Source: Gardnerella vaginalis (GTDB taxonomy: Bacteria > Actinomycetota > Actinomycetes > Actinomycetales > Bifidobacteriaceae). From it: 64,000 nucleotides of DNA. The stretch covers positions 992,001 to 1,056,000 of the forward strand of contig NZ_JBETXJ010000002.1 of the NCBI RefSeq assembly GCF_040427915.1. Direction: 5' to 3'. The position numbers and the translations under genes were made by a program. The notes under the pieces are model-generated. The model saw only the letters and a list, made by a program, of their open reading frames with translations. It ran no database searches and had not been told where the DNA came from. The stretch's first letter is position 1. Each line of letters begins with the position of its first letter. This document shows, in pieces, positions 35,116-45,341 of the stretch.

Positions 35116-36705
35116 ATGCAATTTGTTGATAAAAATGAATGGACTCCAGCGAGCGTAGTTGCTAAAGACTGGGGTTGGAGACACGCCACGCGCAAAGATT
35201 TTGTGTTAAGGAATGTAAATATTGATATTACGCCTGGCGAGCATGTGTTGCTTTTAGGTGCTTCTGGCGCTGGGAAAAGTACGTTTATGGCTGGTTTAGC
35301 AGGTGTTTTAGGTGATGAAACAGAAGGCATGGAAGAAGGTAGCCTTCTAATCGGTGGCGTTCATGCTAGAGATGCTCGCGGAAAAGTTGGACTTGTTATG
35401 CAAGATCCTGATTCTCAAATCATTCTTGAAAGAGTAGGAGACGATGTAGCTTTTGGAAGTGAGAATCTTGGAGTTAATAGCGAAGAGACTTGGAATCGCG
35501 TAAAGCTTTCGCTAAAAGCTGTTGGATTAGACAATATTACTCAAGGAAGTCAGGGTCTTAGACGCTCAACACAATCTTTATCGGGAGGTCAAAGGCAACG
35601 TCTTGCTTTAGCAGGAGTGCTTGCAATGCATCCTGGATTGCTGCTTTTAGATGAGCCTACAGCCAATCTAGATCCTGAAGGTGTTCAGCAAGTGCATGAT
35701 GCTGTAGCAAATATTCTTAAAAAAACAGGTTCTACAATGATTGTAGTTGAACATCATATTGATGTGTGGCTGGATTTGATTGATAGAGTTATTGTTATTG
35801 GAAAAAACGAAAATAATAATGATGCAAATATAGGATGCGTTATTGCAGACGGTAAGCCTGAGGATGTTTTTGAAAAATATGGCGATATGCTTGCAAAAGG
35901 TGGTGCTTGGGTTCCAGGAAGAACAGTTAAATCTTTTGCTCCTAAACATTGCGATGGCGAAATCAATGGCGAAATCAATGGCGAAATCAAAGATACGGAA
36001 GAATCTGTTGCGCTCTATACTAATGATTGCTCTTTTGGAAGAACTCTGCCACTAGCGGAACATGTTAATGTAGCTTTTCGTTTTGGCGAAGTAACGGCTT
36101 TAATGGGGCCTAATGGTGCTGGTAAAACCACGCTAGCGTTAACGCTTGCAGGATTATTAAAACCAATTGCTGGCAGTGTGTGCATGATGGAAAAGTATGT
36201 TCCAAAACGACGTAAAAATAATCTTTTTACTTGGAAAAGTCAAGAATTGCTAGGGCGAGTTGGCATGGTGTTTCAGGAGCCAGAACATCAATTTATAACA
36301 TCGTCTGTAAGAGACGAAGTTGCTGTAGGTCCTAAAAAGCAAGGAAAAAGCGAAAAGGAATCTTACGATATTTCCGATAGCATGCTTGAACGTATGGATT
36401 TAAAGCGTTTTGCTCTTGCTAATCCTTATACATTATCTGGAGGAGAAAAACGTAGACTTTCTGTAGCTACGCTTTTAGCTGCCGCTCCGCGTGTTGTTAT
36501 TATGGATGAGCCTACTTTTGGGCAAGATTTTAAAACTTGGACAGCAATGGTAAAACTTATTGCGCAAATACGTGATAGTGGCTCAGCGGTGATTGTGGTT
36601 ACTCACGATGATGAGCTTGTAAAGTCTTTAGATGCCAGAGTAATAAGAGTTGAGTACGAAAAAATCGTAGAGTCCGCTCATAACTATAGCGAAGGGAATG
36701 AGTAG
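35116..36705 (+). CDS. ykoD: ECF transporter ATPase, two fused ABC domains (YkoD)
   Basis: A 529-residue ATPase for YkoE/YkoC. Domain 1: GASGAGKST (48-56), LSGGQRQRLA, LLLDEPTANLD. Domain 2 starts near residue 295: GPNGAGKTT, LSGGEKRRLS, VVIMDEPTFGQD. The linker carries a three-fold GEI repeat (GEINGEINGEIK) encoded by a 12-bp tandem repeat. It is paralogous to the first two domains of the fused protein at 8930. The ribosome site is weak (TGAAAG). Its stop is followed 2 bp later by the T gene's start. Confidence 0.93.
   Translation: MQFVDKNEWTPASVVAKDWGWRHATRKDFVLRNVNIDITPGEHVLLLGASGAGKSTFMAGLAGVLGDETEGMEEGSLLIGGVHARDARGKVGLVMQDPDSQIILERVGDDVAFGSENLGVNSEETWNRVKLSLKAVGLDNITQGSQGLRRSTQSLSGGQRQRLALAGVLAMHPGLLLLDEPTANLDPEGVQQVHDAVANILKKTGSTMIVVEHHIDVWLDLIDRVIVIGKNENNNDANIGCVIADGKPEDVFEKYGDMLAKGGAWVPGRTVKSFAPKHCDGEINGEINGEIKDTEESVALYTNDCSFGRTLPLAEHVNVAFRFGEVTALMGPNGAGKTTLALTLAGLLKPIAGSVCMMEKYVPKRRKNNLFTWKSQELLGRVGMVFQEPEHQFITSSVRDEVAVGPKKQGKSEKESYDISDSMLERMDLKRFALANPYTLSGGEKRRLSVATLLAAAPRVVIMDEPTFGQDFKTWTAMVKLIAQIRDSGSAVIVVTHDDELVKSLDARVIRVEYEKIVESAHNYSEGNE
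35956..35991 (+). repeat. 12-bp tandem repeat, three copies, in ykoD
   Basis: GGCGAAATCAAT twice and GGCGAAATCAAA once, in frame, encoding GEIN-GEIN-GEIK in the linker between the ABC domains. Copy number could vary among strains without breaking the frame. Confidence 0.9.
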
Positions 36706-36707
36706 AA

Positions 36708-37601
36708 GTGAATAAAACTAGTAGTGCAGAAGAATCGTCTAGTATTCAAGTTAAAGATTTTGAAAGTTTATTAAAAGTTTCGCATATTGATGTAACAGCG
36801 TCTTCTAAACGTTTAGAAAGTGAACGACTAGTTTCGCCTTCTTGGTTTATTCGTAAGCTCAATCCAATAAGTCGTTTTATTGGAGCATTATTACTTTGCT
36901 TGCCTATGTTTGTAACATTAGATATTGTTTCTGCTTCTATTGCATTCGGTTTAGATATACTGTTATTTGCAATTGCTGGAGTAACTCCTTGGTATGTTTT
37001 ACGCCATACTTGGCCAGTTTGGATTGCTGCTTCGGGTAGCTTTATATCGGTGCTTTTATATGGCCAAAGTTCTGGAGATGATATATTTAAGTTTGGTTGG
37101 ATGCATATAAGTCAAGGATCATTGTATTTGGCAATTTGTACCTTTGTTCGTGTTGCATCTGTAGCAGTTCCAGGCGTTATATTAGCCATTGGATTAGATC
37201 CAACTGATTTAGCAGATGGATTAGTGCAGATTTTGCATTTTTCTCCACGATTTGTGTACGGAGCATTAGCTGGATTGAGAATGTTTAGTCTATTACAAAA
37301 TGATTGGCGTGCTTTTGGTTTAGCTCGAAGGTCTCGTGGTATATCGGATGGTAAAGCGTTGCAGCGCATGCTTTCGCAATCTTTTGGTTTGCTCGTGTTA
37401 TCTATTCGAAGAGGCACGAAACTTGCTACAGCAATGGAAGCTAGGGCTTTTGGCAGTAGTATTAAACGCGTTCCGGCACGAAAATCGAAGTTAACAGCAT
37501 ACGATTGGATATTTTATGTAATTTGCATTGCTGTTCCTACTATTGCTTTATATGCTTCAATACAAACAGGATATTGGCATAATGCGTTTATTCATATGTA
37601 A
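36708..37601 (+). CDS. ykoC: ECF transporter T component (YkoC)
   Basis: A 297-residue coupling subunit with about five to six helices after a ~45-residue soluble N-terminus. Coupling motifs are ARRSRGISDG and AMEARAFGS; in the second, Ala replaces the usual Gly of ARG (MEARG in the locus 1 paralogue). The start is GTG, 2 bp after the ykoD stop, with GAAGGG upstream inside ykoD, so coupling is likely. It matches residues ~619-870 of the fused protein at 8930. Confidence 0.9.
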   Translation: MNKTSSAEESSSIQVKDFESLLKVSHIDVTASSKRLESERLVSPSWFIRKLNPISRFIGALLLCLPMFVTLDIVSASIAFGLDILLFAIAGVTPWYVLRHTWPVWIAASGSFISVLLYGQSSGDDIFKFGWMHISQGSLYLAICTFVRVASVAVPGVILAIGLDPTDLADGLVQILHFSPRFVYGALAGLRMFSLLQNDWRAFGLARRSRGISDGKALQRMLSQSFGLLVLSIRRGTKLATAMEARAFGSSIKRVPARKSKLTAYDWIFYVICIAVPTIALYASIQTGYWHNAFIHM

Positions 37602-37651
37602 AGCATTGTGAAAATTACAATGCGTACATATTTATAGATAGTATTCATAAT

Positions 37652-39031
37652 ATGAGCGGAATAATGAATTCTTATAATCATGATGATGTTTGGCAAGCTC
37701 CATCATGCAATACTCCTTTGAACGCAACAGTGAATATTCCTGGAAGCAAGTCTTTATCTAATCGATATTTGATTTTAGCTGCTCTTGGAAGTAAACCTGT
37801 TGTTTTAAAGGGGCTTTTGCGTTCTAGAGATACAGAACTTATGATGTCTGCTCTTAAGATTTTTGGCGTGCGATTTGAGGAAATGGAATCATATACATCT
37901 GTGCTTGTTATTCCACCTCATGGCAATATTTTTGACATTGCTGATGGATCTGTTGTTAATTGCGGCTTAGCTGGTACGGTAATGCGTTTTGTAACAGCTT
38001 TGTCTTTATTTGCAAATAAACCTGTGCGATTTGATGGAGATAAGCAAGCTTATGCGCGTCCTATGAAACCAGTTCTTGACGGGTTAGAGCAGCTTGGAGC
38101 TCACGTGAAATATCACGGAGAAGTTGGTTTCTTGCCATTTAGTATTATTCCACCTAAAAATTTTGGAAGTTATGAGATAAATGACCAGCAAACCACTCAT
38201 CAAAATCATGTGGTTCGTATTGACTCATCTTCGTCATCTCAATTTATATCTGCTCTGCTCTTGATTGCATCGCGTATTCCAGGAGGACTATGCATTGAGC
38301 ATATTGGAAGTAAACTGCCTAGTATGCCTCATATTCGTATGACAATGGAAGATATTCGCAAAGCTGGCGGAGTGGTAGATATGCCAGAAAGCGGAGTATG
38401 GCATGTTGAAGAACGTGATTTGACTTTGCCAGATGAAGTTGTTGTAGAACCAGATCTTTCTAATGCAGCGCCTTTTATTGGAGCCGCGTTGATTGCTGGA
38501 GGATGCGTTAAAATACCTAATTGGCCATTTGAAACTACTCAGCCTGGGGGATTGTTGCCTAGAATTCTTGAACAAATGGGGGCAGAAGTTTTTCTTGAGC
38601 ATGAAAGCTTAAATTCTGGCGTTCTGTGTGTTAAGTCAAATGGGAGCATAAAAGCTATTAGTAACTTGGATTTAAGCGCAGCTGGAGAGATTACGCCTAG
38701 TATTGCGGCAATGTTGGCGTTTGCAGATGGTGTAAGCGAGCTACATGGTATTGCGCATTTAAGAGGCCACGAGACAAATCGTTTGGATGCAATAGTTACG
38801 GAACTAAAACGCGTCGGTATAGGAGCAGAAGAGCTAGACGATGGAATTCGTATTATTCCTAGCAGAAATATGCATGGGGAAGTGATGGAAACTTATGCTG
38901 ATCATCGTATGGCAACTTTTGCGTCAATGTTAGGGCTTCGTATACCTAATATAACCGTAAAAAATATTGCAACAACGCGTAAAACAATTCCTGATTTTCC
39001 GGGTATGTGGTGCAAAATGATTTCTAAATAA
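37652..39031 (+). CDS. aroA: 3-phosphoshikimate 1-carboxyvinyltransferase (EPSP synthase)
   Basis: A 459-residue shikimate-pathway enzyme that joins PEP to shikimate-3-phosphate. Motifs: PGSKSLSNRYLILAAL near residue 32, NCGLAGTVMRFVTAL (PEP loop), DKQAYARPMKPVLDGL, SSSSQFISALLL and GHETNRLDAIVTEL. It stands alone, with no other aro gene in the window. There is no convincing ribosome site before ATG 37652; an ATG five codons later is the alternative. It begins 50 bp after ykoC, so it may be read from the thiamine transporter transcript. It ends at a bidirectional terminator facing ackA. Confidence 0.95.
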   Translation: MSGIMNSYNHDDVWQAPSCNTPLNATVNIPGSKSLSNRYLILAALGSKPVVLKGLLRSRDTELMMSALKIFGVRFEEMESYTSVLVIPPHGNIFDIADGSVVNCGLAGTVMRFVTALSLFANKPVRFDGDKQAYARPMKPVLDGLEQLGAHVKYHGEVGFLPFSIIPPKNFGSYEINDQQTTHQNHVVRIDSSSSSQFISALLLIASRIPGGLCIEHIGSKLPSMPHIRMTMEDIRKAGGVVDMPESGVWHVEERDLTLPDEVVVEPDLSNAAPFIGAALIAGGCVKIPNWPFETTQPGGLLPRILEQMGAEVFLEHESLNSGVLCVKSNGSIKAISNLDLSAAGEITPSIAAMLAFADGVSELHGIAHLRGHETNRLDAIVTELKRVGIGAEELDDGIRIIPSRNMHGEVMETYADHRMATFASMLGLRIPNITVKNIATTRKTIPDFPGMWCKMISK

Positions 39032-39063
39032 TTGCGATTTAATATAGCAAGTCCCGAATATAA

Positions 39064-39095
39064 AAGTCCCGACTAGATGAATCTAATCGGGACTT
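39064..39095. terminator. Bidirectional terminator between aroA and ackA
   Basis: AAGTCCCGA pairs with TCGGGACTT, continuing inward as TAGAT/ATCTA after one mismatch. It lies between convergent genes. Confidence 0.8.
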
Positions 39096-39137
39096 AAGTA
39101 TAGCCAAATAATAAGCTAATAAATATTAATAAAATAT

Positions 39138-40367
39138 TTAGCGCTCAAACTTGTTGCCGTAAGAATCAACTCCAGCTTCTGCGATTTGTGCAGACTTTCT
39201 AGCGATTGCCAACTCTTCGTTGGTTGGGATTACAGCAATAATCACAGAGCTATCTGGAGTGGAAATAACGCGTGGCTCCTTAGAGCGAACCAAGTTCTTC
39301 TCTTTATCGAGCTTAACGCCGAATGGAGCAAGCTTTTCGCACACAAGAGCGCGAACAATCTCGTCGTTTTCGCCAACGCCAGCGGTGAATGTGATTACGT
39401 CCACGCCGCCCATTTGAGCTGTGTAGTTGCCAATGTAGCCAACAATGCGGTGAACGTACACGCCGAGAGCAAGCTTAGCGTCTTCGTCGCCTTCTTCAAT
39501 GAGCTTGTGAATATCGCGCAAATCGCCGTGGCCAGTCATGCCCATCATGCCAGAACGCTTGTTGAAGAGCGTATCAAGCTCGTCCACGTTCATGTGCGCA
39601 TTGCGAATAAGGTGGAATACCACTGCTGGATCAATATCGCCAGTGCGGCCGCCCATCATTAAGCCTTCGAGTGGGGTTAAGCCCATAGAAGTTTCAACTG
39701 GCTTACCAGAAATCTGAGCGGAAGCAGAAGCACCGTTACCAATGTGCAAAACAATCTGCTTTAAGCCTTCTGCAGGCTTTCCAACAACGCTTGGAACTAC
39801 AGAGCCAATGTATTCGTGGGAAGTGCCGTGAGCGCCATAGCGACGAATGTGGTATTGCTTTGCAATATCTTTGTTCAAAGCATAAGTTGCAGCAACCTGT
39901 GGCAAATCGTGGAAGAACGAAGAGTCAAACACCATAATTTGTGGAACATCTGGCAAAAGTTCAGTCATAACTTCAGCGCCAACAGCCTCAGGGCCGTTGT
40001 GAAGTGGAGCCAAAACAGCCAAATCCTTCACCTTATTAATGGTCTTTTTGTTTACTAATGCAGGCTTAGGGAATGTTAAGCCACCCTGAACAACGCGGTG
40101 TCCAACAGCTACGATTCCAGACTTGGAAAGATTTGGACCATATTCTTCGAAGAATCCAAGTACGCGCTTTAAGCCTTGCTCGTGATCGTGCACTGGCTCG
40201 TCAAACTCATGCTTTTCGCCATTGAATACGTGCTTGTAGTGTCCGTCAACTGGTTCGCCAATTTTTTCTACGATACCAGACGCAATACCTTCGCCGCTTT
40301 CCAAATCGACGAGCTGGTACTTAATAGAACTAGAACCAGAATTGATAACAAGAACGGTTTTTGCCAT
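39138..40367 (-). CDS. ackA: Acetate kinase
   Basis: A 409-residue ASKHA-fold kinase that turns acetyl phosphate and ADP into acetate and ATP, the main ATP-yielding step after phosphoketolase. Motifs: VINSGSSSIKYQL at the N-terminus, GHRVVQGG, VFDSSFFHDLP and RRYGAHGTSHEYI. The start at 40367 is fixed by GGAGG 8 bp upstream; a 5-codon extension has no site. Codon use is more GC-rich than neighbouring biosynthetic genes, as expected of a highly expressed gene. Pta lies 139 bp upstream. Confidence 0.97.
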   Translation of the reverse strand: MAKTVLVINSGSSSIKYQLVDLESGEGIASGIVEKIGEPVDGHYKHVFNGEKHEFDEPVHDHEQGLKRVLGFFEEYGPNLSKSGIVAVGHRVVQGGLTFPKPALVNKKTINKVKDLAVLAPLHNGPEAVGAEVMTELLPDVPQIMVFDSSFFHDLPQVAATYALNKDIAKQYHIRRYGAHGTSHEYIGSVVPSVVGKPAEGLKQIVLHIGNGASASAQISGKPVETSMGLTPLEGLMMGGRTGDIDPAVVFHLIRNAHMNVDELDTLFNKRSGMMGMTGHGDLRDIHKLIEEGDEDAKLALGVYVHRIVGYIGNYTAQMGGVDVITFTAGVGENDEIVRALVCEKLAPFGVKLDKEKNLVRSKEPRVISTPDSSVIIAVIPTNEELAIARKSAQIAEAGVDSYGNKFER

Positions 40368-40506
40368 GAGGGCATCCTCCATAAAGTGTTGATAAGGCTA
40401 GTAAATTGCCACGTTTAAGTGTACAGGTAAGTTCCTACAATGAGTGGGTTTTATTAGTCAGAATATCTGCAGGAACTTACCTATTTATTAAATTTGTTAT
40501 TTATTG

Positions 40507-42165
40507 TTAGAATTGCGCTTCCAATGCTGTAAGAGCAACAGTGTTGATAATATCTTGAACCAATGCTCCTCTAGACAAGTCATTAACAGGCTTATTCAAT
40601 CCTTGTAGGATTGGTCCAACAGCTAAAGCGCCGCTAGAACGCTGAACAGCCTTATATCCAATGTTTCCAGCGCATAAATCTGGGAACACAAACACATTTA
40701 CGTGACCTGCTACATCATTGCCTTTAGCCTTTGATGCCGCAACAGTAGGAGACCATGCAGCGTCAAATTGAATAGATCCAACAACTTTCAAATCTGGGTC
40801 TTTTTCTTTTACCAGCCTTGTAGCTTCCTCAACTAAATCAACATCTGCGCCCTTGCCAGATCCGAGCGTTGAATAAGATAGCATTCCAACTTTAGGATCT
40901 AATCCGAAAGCTTTAGCGGTTTGTGCAGATTGAAGAGCGATATCAGCCAATTGTTCAGCGTCTGGGTTCAGATTAATAGCACAATCAGCAAATACTGCTA
41001 CATGATCCTTAAAGCACATAATGAATGCGCCAGAAACAAGCTTAGATCCAGGCTTAGTTTTAATAACTTGAAGAGCAGGGCGTACGGTATTTGCCGTTGA
41101 ATTAACAGAGCCAGAAACAAGTCCGTCTGCTAATCCAAGTACCACTAGCATTGTGCCAAAGTAGCTTGCGTCTTTAAGTTGTTCGCGAGCTTGCTCTTCG
41201 GTCATGCCTTTCTTTGCGCGCAATTCGCAAAGCTTGCTAATCATTTTGCTGAGTACTACTTCGTCTTGCATAGATTGGAAGCTTGCTTTGCTAAGAGACT
41301 TTAATCCAAGCTCTTGTCCTCTTGCAAGAATAGATTCGCGTTCTCCAACAATAATAAGATTTACAATGTCTCGCTCTAACAAATAGTCAGCTGCTTTTAG
41401 AATGCGGTCTTCTTCGCCTTCTGGAAGCACTATTGTTTTCTTATTTTCTTTAGCTTTTCCAAGTAAGCTGTATTGGAAGGCATATGGGGTAGTAGGTGCA
41501 TTAAAAGGCTGTTTCAAAGCGTTGATGATTTCTTCATCTGCAACATAATCGTTGAATTTATCTGATTCTGATTCGCTTATAGAAGGCAAAGTCCAAAGTG
41601 GAGTGCCATTATTGTTTTGAGCGTAGTTTTCTTTTACTTCTTTTGCTAAGTCTTCTTTGCAATCAGTTACAAATATGCCGAATACTTTTGTGTATTCTTT
41701 GCTGACGCTTGCGCATTGTGCTTCGATTGTTTGCAAGATTTGCTCGCTATCTCTGCCTTCTGCGCAAATGCTTAGGAACACTGGAGAAGCTAAGTCGGCT
41801 GCCACACTTGCATCAAATCGGAATAAATCTGGATCAAATACAGAAGTGGAATCGCTTGCTACAATAACGCATCCTTGAGCGTTCGTTACGCTAATCAGCT
41901 CGTTGAAGTGAGCTACAATATCTCCTCTTAGTGTGTCTTTGTTTTTACGAACTGCGCATGGGCATGCTGCGATTACTTGTTCTAGAGTAGCTTTTGTGTT
42001 GCTTGATGCTATTAATTCGCCTGTAAACGCGTCATCATGTTTTGCGGATGGCCTAAAAACAGTTGTTTGATAATGACTTGAAAGAGCTTTTGTAACTCCT
42101 AGTGCTACGACATTGCGACTTTGTGCGCAATCTGCGCTGATAATAGTTACGTTAACTAACGACAC
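40507..42165 (-). CDS. pta: Phosphate acetyltransferase
   Basis: A 552-residue enzyme interconverting acetyl phosphate and acetyl-CoA. A shortened, degenerate nucleotide-binding-like N-terminal region (about 1-190) precedes the PTA catalytic domain (about 225-550), which begins FQYSLLGKAKENKKTIVLPEGEEDRILKAA and ends with NLDPDAEQLADIALQ and GPILQGLNKPVNDLSRG. At 552 residues it is shorter than the ~700-residue enteric enzyme. The start is GTG with CAAAGGAG upstream. It sits between xfp and ackA, linking acetyl phosphate from phosphoketolase to CoA metabolism. Confidence 0.96.
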   Translation of the reverse strand: MSLVNVTIISADCAQSRNVVALGVTKALSSHYQTTVFRPSAKHDDAFTGELIASSNTKATLEQVIAACPCAVRKNKDTLRGDIVAHFNELISVTNAQGCVIVASDSTSVFDPDLFRFDASVAADLASPVFLSICAEGRDSEQILQTIEAQCASVSKEYTKVFGIFVTDCKEDLAKEVKENYAQNNNGTPLWTLPSISESESDKFNDYVADEEIINALKQPFNAPTTPYAFQYSLLGKAKENKKTIVLPEGEEDRILKAADYLLERDIVNLIIVGERESILARGQELGLKSLSKASFQSMQDEVVLSKMISKLCELRAKKGMTEEQAREQLKDASYFGTMLVVLGLADGLVSGSVNSTANTVRPALQVIKTKPGSKLVSGAFIMCFKDHVAVFADCAINLNPDAEQLADIALQSAQTAKAFGLDPKVGMLSYSTLGSGKGADVDLVEEATRLVKEKDPDLKVVGSIQFDAAWSPTVAASKAKGNDVAGHVNVFVFPDLCAGNIGYKAVQRSSGALAVGPILQGLNKPVNDLSRGALVQDIINTVALTALEAQF

Positions 42166-42376
42166 GACTTTTCTCCTTTGATGCGTCTGCGTTTATTCTA
42201 TTTGTTTATTCTATTTTGCGTTGCATTTTTATTTTGTTTCGCATTTTCGTTTTTGCTATTCTTCGTATTTCAACGTTGAAAAATTTGCATATCAAACGAA
42301 GAATCCTCTAGTTATTTTAGAGCTATTTGTGGGACAACAAGCTGATTTTTTAATTTTTTGCGTATTTTTTATTAAT

Positions 42377-42414
42377 TTTTTAGGGAGCCAACCTTTCGAT
42401 TGACTCCCTAAAAA
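42377..42414. repeat. Stem-loop downstream of xfp
   Basis: TTTTTAGGGAG pairs with CTCCCTAAAAA, with a shorter CAA/TTG inner stem. The T and A tails are inside the stem, so on the xfp strand the hairpin is followed by A residues, not T. It may stabilise the xfp 3' end or terminate weakly. Confidence 0.6.
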
Positions 42415-42448
42415 TCAGCTAAGCAATTTTAGCATTGATAGCTTAAAA

Positions 42449-44926
42449 CTACTCGTTATCGCCAGCGGTTGCAGCGGTAGCGGTGACAGCGCCTGGCTTG
42501 TCGGTCTTAACGCCTGGCCATACCCAATCGGTGTAGTCTGGGTGATCAAGACCCTTGTCGACTGCATACTGGAAGGCTTCGAGGCGGAAGTCCTCGAGCT
42601 TCTTGATTTCGTCGGCATACTTAGCGGCATCAACCATGCGCAATGCTTCAGCGGTAAGCTCGTAACGATCCATGTCGTTCACGCGAACCATATCGTATGG
42701 CGTGGTGGTGGAGCCCTGCTCCTTGTAGCCATGAACGTTGAAGTTGTCGTGGTTTGGACGATCGTAAATCAAGCCGCGAATGTCATGTGCGTAGGAGTGA
42801 TAAGCGAAGAGGACTGGCTTGTCAGCAGTGAAGAGATCAGTGAACTCTTCGTCAGTCAAAGCTTCGTTGTTTTCCTTAGCGGACTGCAACTTGAGCAAGT
42901 CAACAACGTTAACAACCTTGAACTTAACGCCAAGCTTGTTCAACTTGTCGGCAGCGGCCATCAATTCCTGCTGTGGAACATCGCCAACACCAGCGAGAAC
43001 AACCTGAACTTCGTCATTGTTCTTAGCGTTGGAAGCCCACTTCCACTCAGCAGCACCCTTCTCGAGCTCTTCACGGGCTTCGTCGAGAGTCAACCAAGTA
43101 GCAGCTGGCTGCTTACCAGCGAAGATAGCGTTAATCATGTTGGTGGACTTGTAAGCCTTTTCAGCAACAGCAAGCAACATGTTGGAATCTACTGGGAAGT
43201 AGATGCCGATTACGTGATCGTTGTTGAAGGTCTTGTTCAAGAGCACGGAGGTTACGCCTGGATCCTGGTGCGAGAAGCCGTTGTGATCCTGACGCCATAC
43301 GTGAGAGGATACCAACAAGTTCACAGAGGAGATTGGCTTACGCCATGGGATCTCGCGAACGGTAGCCTCAAGCCACTTTGCGTGCTGGTTCAACATGGAG
43401 TCAATAACGTGTACGAAGGACTCGTAAGAGCTCCAGATGCCGTGACGACCAGTGAGCAAGTAACCCTCGAGGAAGCCTTCCATCTGGTGCTCGGAAAGCT
43501 GCTCGGTGACCTGACCGGTAACAGCCATGTGCTCATCAACTAAGCCAGAAAGGTAGCCAGCATCCCACTGCTTGTTGGTTACCTCGTAAGCAGCCTGCAA
43601 ACGGTTGGAAGCAGTCTCATCTGGTCCGAAGATACGGAAGGAATCTGGGTTGTTCTTGATGATGTCACGAGTGTAGACACCAAGACGACGGGTAGCTTCG
43701 AGCTGGCCCCAGCCGTGACCGAATTCCTTAACTTCCTTAACTTCGTAATCCTCAAGCTTTGGAAGCTTCAAATCTTCACGAATACGACCGCCGTTAGCGT
43801 TTGGATTTTCACCAATACGGAGTTCGCCCTTTGGCATGAAGGAAAGAACGTCTTCCTTAACAGCACCCTTTTCATCGAAGAGCTCTTCAGGCTTGTAGGA
43901 CTTCATCCAGTTCTTCAAAACCTCGAAGTGAGCTTCGGTATCGCGAGCAGATGCCAGTGGCACCTGGTGTGCACGCCAAGAACCTTCGGTCTTCTTGCCA
44001 TCGATGAACTTCGGGCAGGTCCAACCCTTTGGAGTGCGGAAGATAATCATCGGATAGTAAGGACGAGTTACATCGTTAGTCTGAGCTTCAGCCTTAATAT
44101 CGCAAATCTCATCGAAGATGGTTTCGAACATATCAGCGAAGCGACGGTGGATGGACATATGATCCTCATCGTCGAAGCCAGCAACGAACTCGTATGGTTC
44201 ATAACCCATGCCGTGGAAGAACTCATGAAGCTCTTCGTCAGAAATACGGGAAAGAATAGTTGGGTTAGCAATCTTATAACCGTTCAAGTGCAAGATTGGA
44301 AGCACGATACCATCGGTACGTGGGTTCACAAGCTTGTTGGACTGCCAACCGGTGGCCAAAGGACCAGTTTCAGCTTCGCCATCGCCGACGATTGCTGGAA
44401 CAAACAAGCTTGGGTTGTTCATTACAGCGCCGTAAGCGTGGGAGAGCGCGTAACCAAGCTCGCCACCTTCGTGGATGGAACCTGGGGTTTCAGGAGCGAA
44501 GTGGGAAGGAATACCGCCTGGGTAAGAGAACTGACGGAAGAACTTCTGTAAGCCAGCTTCGTCCTTAGTAATCTTTGGATAATATTCGGTGTATGTGCCG
44601 TCGAGGTAGGACTGAGCAGTACCAGCTGGTCCGCCGTGACCTGGACCCATGATGATTACAGTATTCTGCTGGTGATCAGCGATAAAGCGGTTGATGTGTC
44701 CAATAAGGAAGTTAAGGCCTGGAGTAGTGCCCCAGTGACCTACCAGACGATGCTTAACATCTTCGCGAGTAAATGGCTCCTTCATTAGAGGGTTGCTGCG
44801 AAGATAAATCTGACCGATTGCGAGATAGTTTGCTACGCGCCAATACTTGTCTACGCCTTCGATGGCCGCCTCAGAAACTGGAGCATTTAGCTTCTTCCAA
44901 GGGGTGCCAATAACAGGACTCGTCAT
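42449..44926 (-). CDS. xfp: Xylulose-5-P/fructose-6-P phosphoketolase
   Basis: An 825-residue thiamine-diphosphate enzyme that splits xylulose-5-P or fructose-6-P with phosphate to acetyl phosphate plus glyceraldehyde-3-P or erythrose-4-P: the defining step of the bifid shunt. Seen are [23 protein letters not shown], the ThDP motif GDGEAETGP and the C-terminal [30 protein letters not shown]. The start at 44926 is fixed by AGGAG; six extra codons upstream lack a site. Codon bias is strong, with higher GC, and produces long antisense reading frames that are not genes. Its cofactor need fits the thiamine uptake loci in this window. Confidence 0.98.
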   Translation of the reverse strand: MTSPVIGTPWKKLNAPVSEAAIEGVDKYWRVANYLAIGQIYLRSNPLMKEPFTREDVKHRLVGHWGTTPGLNFLIGHINRFIADHQQNTVIIMGPGHGGPAGTAQSYLDGTYTEYYPKITKDEAGLQKFFRQFSYPGGIPSHFAPETPGSIHEGGELGYALSHAYGAVMNNPSLFVPAIVGDGEAETGPLATGWQSNKLVNPRTDGIVLPILHLNGYKIANPTILSRISDEELHEFFHGMGYEPYEFVAGFDDEDHMSIHRRFADMFETIFDEICDIKAEAQTNDVTRPYYPMIIFRTPKGWTCPKFIDGKKTEGSWRAHQVPLASARDTEAHFEVLKNWMKSYKPEELFDEKGAVKEDVLSFMPKGELRIGENPNANGGRIREDLKLPKLEDYEVKEVKEFGHGWGQLEATRRLGVYTRDIIKNNPDSFRIFGPDETASNRLQAAYEVTNKQWDAGYLSGLVDEHMAVTGQVTEQLSEHQMEGFLEGYLLTGRHGIWSSYESFVHVIDSMLNQHAKWLEATVREIPWRKPISSVNLLVSSHVWRQDHNGFSHQDPGVTSVLLNKTFNNDHVIGIYFPVDSNMLLAVAEKAYKSTNMINAIFAGKQPAATWLTLDEAREELEKGAAEWKWASNAKNNDEVQVVLAGVGDVPQQELMAAADKLNKLGVKFKVVNVVDLLKLQSAKENNEALTDEEFTDLFTADKPVLFAYHSYAHDIRGLIYDRPNHDNFNVHGYKEQGSTTTPYDMVRVNDMDRYELTAEALRMVDAAKYADEIKKLEDFRLEAFQYAVDKGLDHPDYTDWVWPGVKTDKPGAVTATAATAGDNE

Positions 44927-44944
44927 GTGTACTCCTGTACTCAA

Positions 44945-45013
44945 GCACTTTTCAGTGCAATTTTAATCATTACCATTTGGTTATAGAGGCTGAAAAACGA
45001 ATGTATTAGCCTC
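44945..45013. promoter_or_regulatory. Two hairpins in the xfp leader region
   Basis: GCACT-TTTC-AGTGC (44945-44958) lies just ahead of the xfp ribosome site, and GAGGCT/AGCCTC (44986-44991 with 45008-45013) lies further upstream. Read on the plus strand, the second is followed by TTTTT. Confidence 0.45.
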
Positions 45014-45341
45014 TTTTTCCATCGTTCTCAGTATAGTAACAGCTTTTGACTTTTGTGCGTTTGATTACTCACTACGTGCGATTTTGTTGAAAAAATGTGT
45101 TAAAGTGTTCGCAAAAATCTTCTTAAAATTATCATTTATGTTATGTTTTATGTTCACTTTATTGCTATATAAAGCTTGATTGGTTTTAAAACTAGATAAG
45201 TCACGGCGTTTCGAAGCGCTGCAACGTCGCAAAGCGCCATTAGTATAAATTGAATCAGCCTTAAATATCACCTTTAAAATATTTGCAAAAAATAAAGTGA
45301 TAAATAAGGAATATATAAGAAGCGTGTAAATAAGGAGAATC
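45014..45341. other. AT-rich intergenic region between xfp and guaA
   Basis: A divergent promoter region. A GC-richer patch at 45205-45238 can fold as GGCGTTT with AAAGCGCC (one bulge) in what would be the guaA leader. Nothing else was recognised, and no purine riboswitch motif is visible. The guaA ribosome site AAGGAG lies just before 45342. Confidence 0.6.

Noticed and set aside
42542-43543. 333-codon open frame on the plus strand, antisense to xfp
   Set aside because: It mirrors the strong codon bias of xfp, has no ribosome site and encodes no recognisable protein. Similar long antisense frames over xfp (43715-44551) and ackA (39186-39662) were rejected for the same reason.
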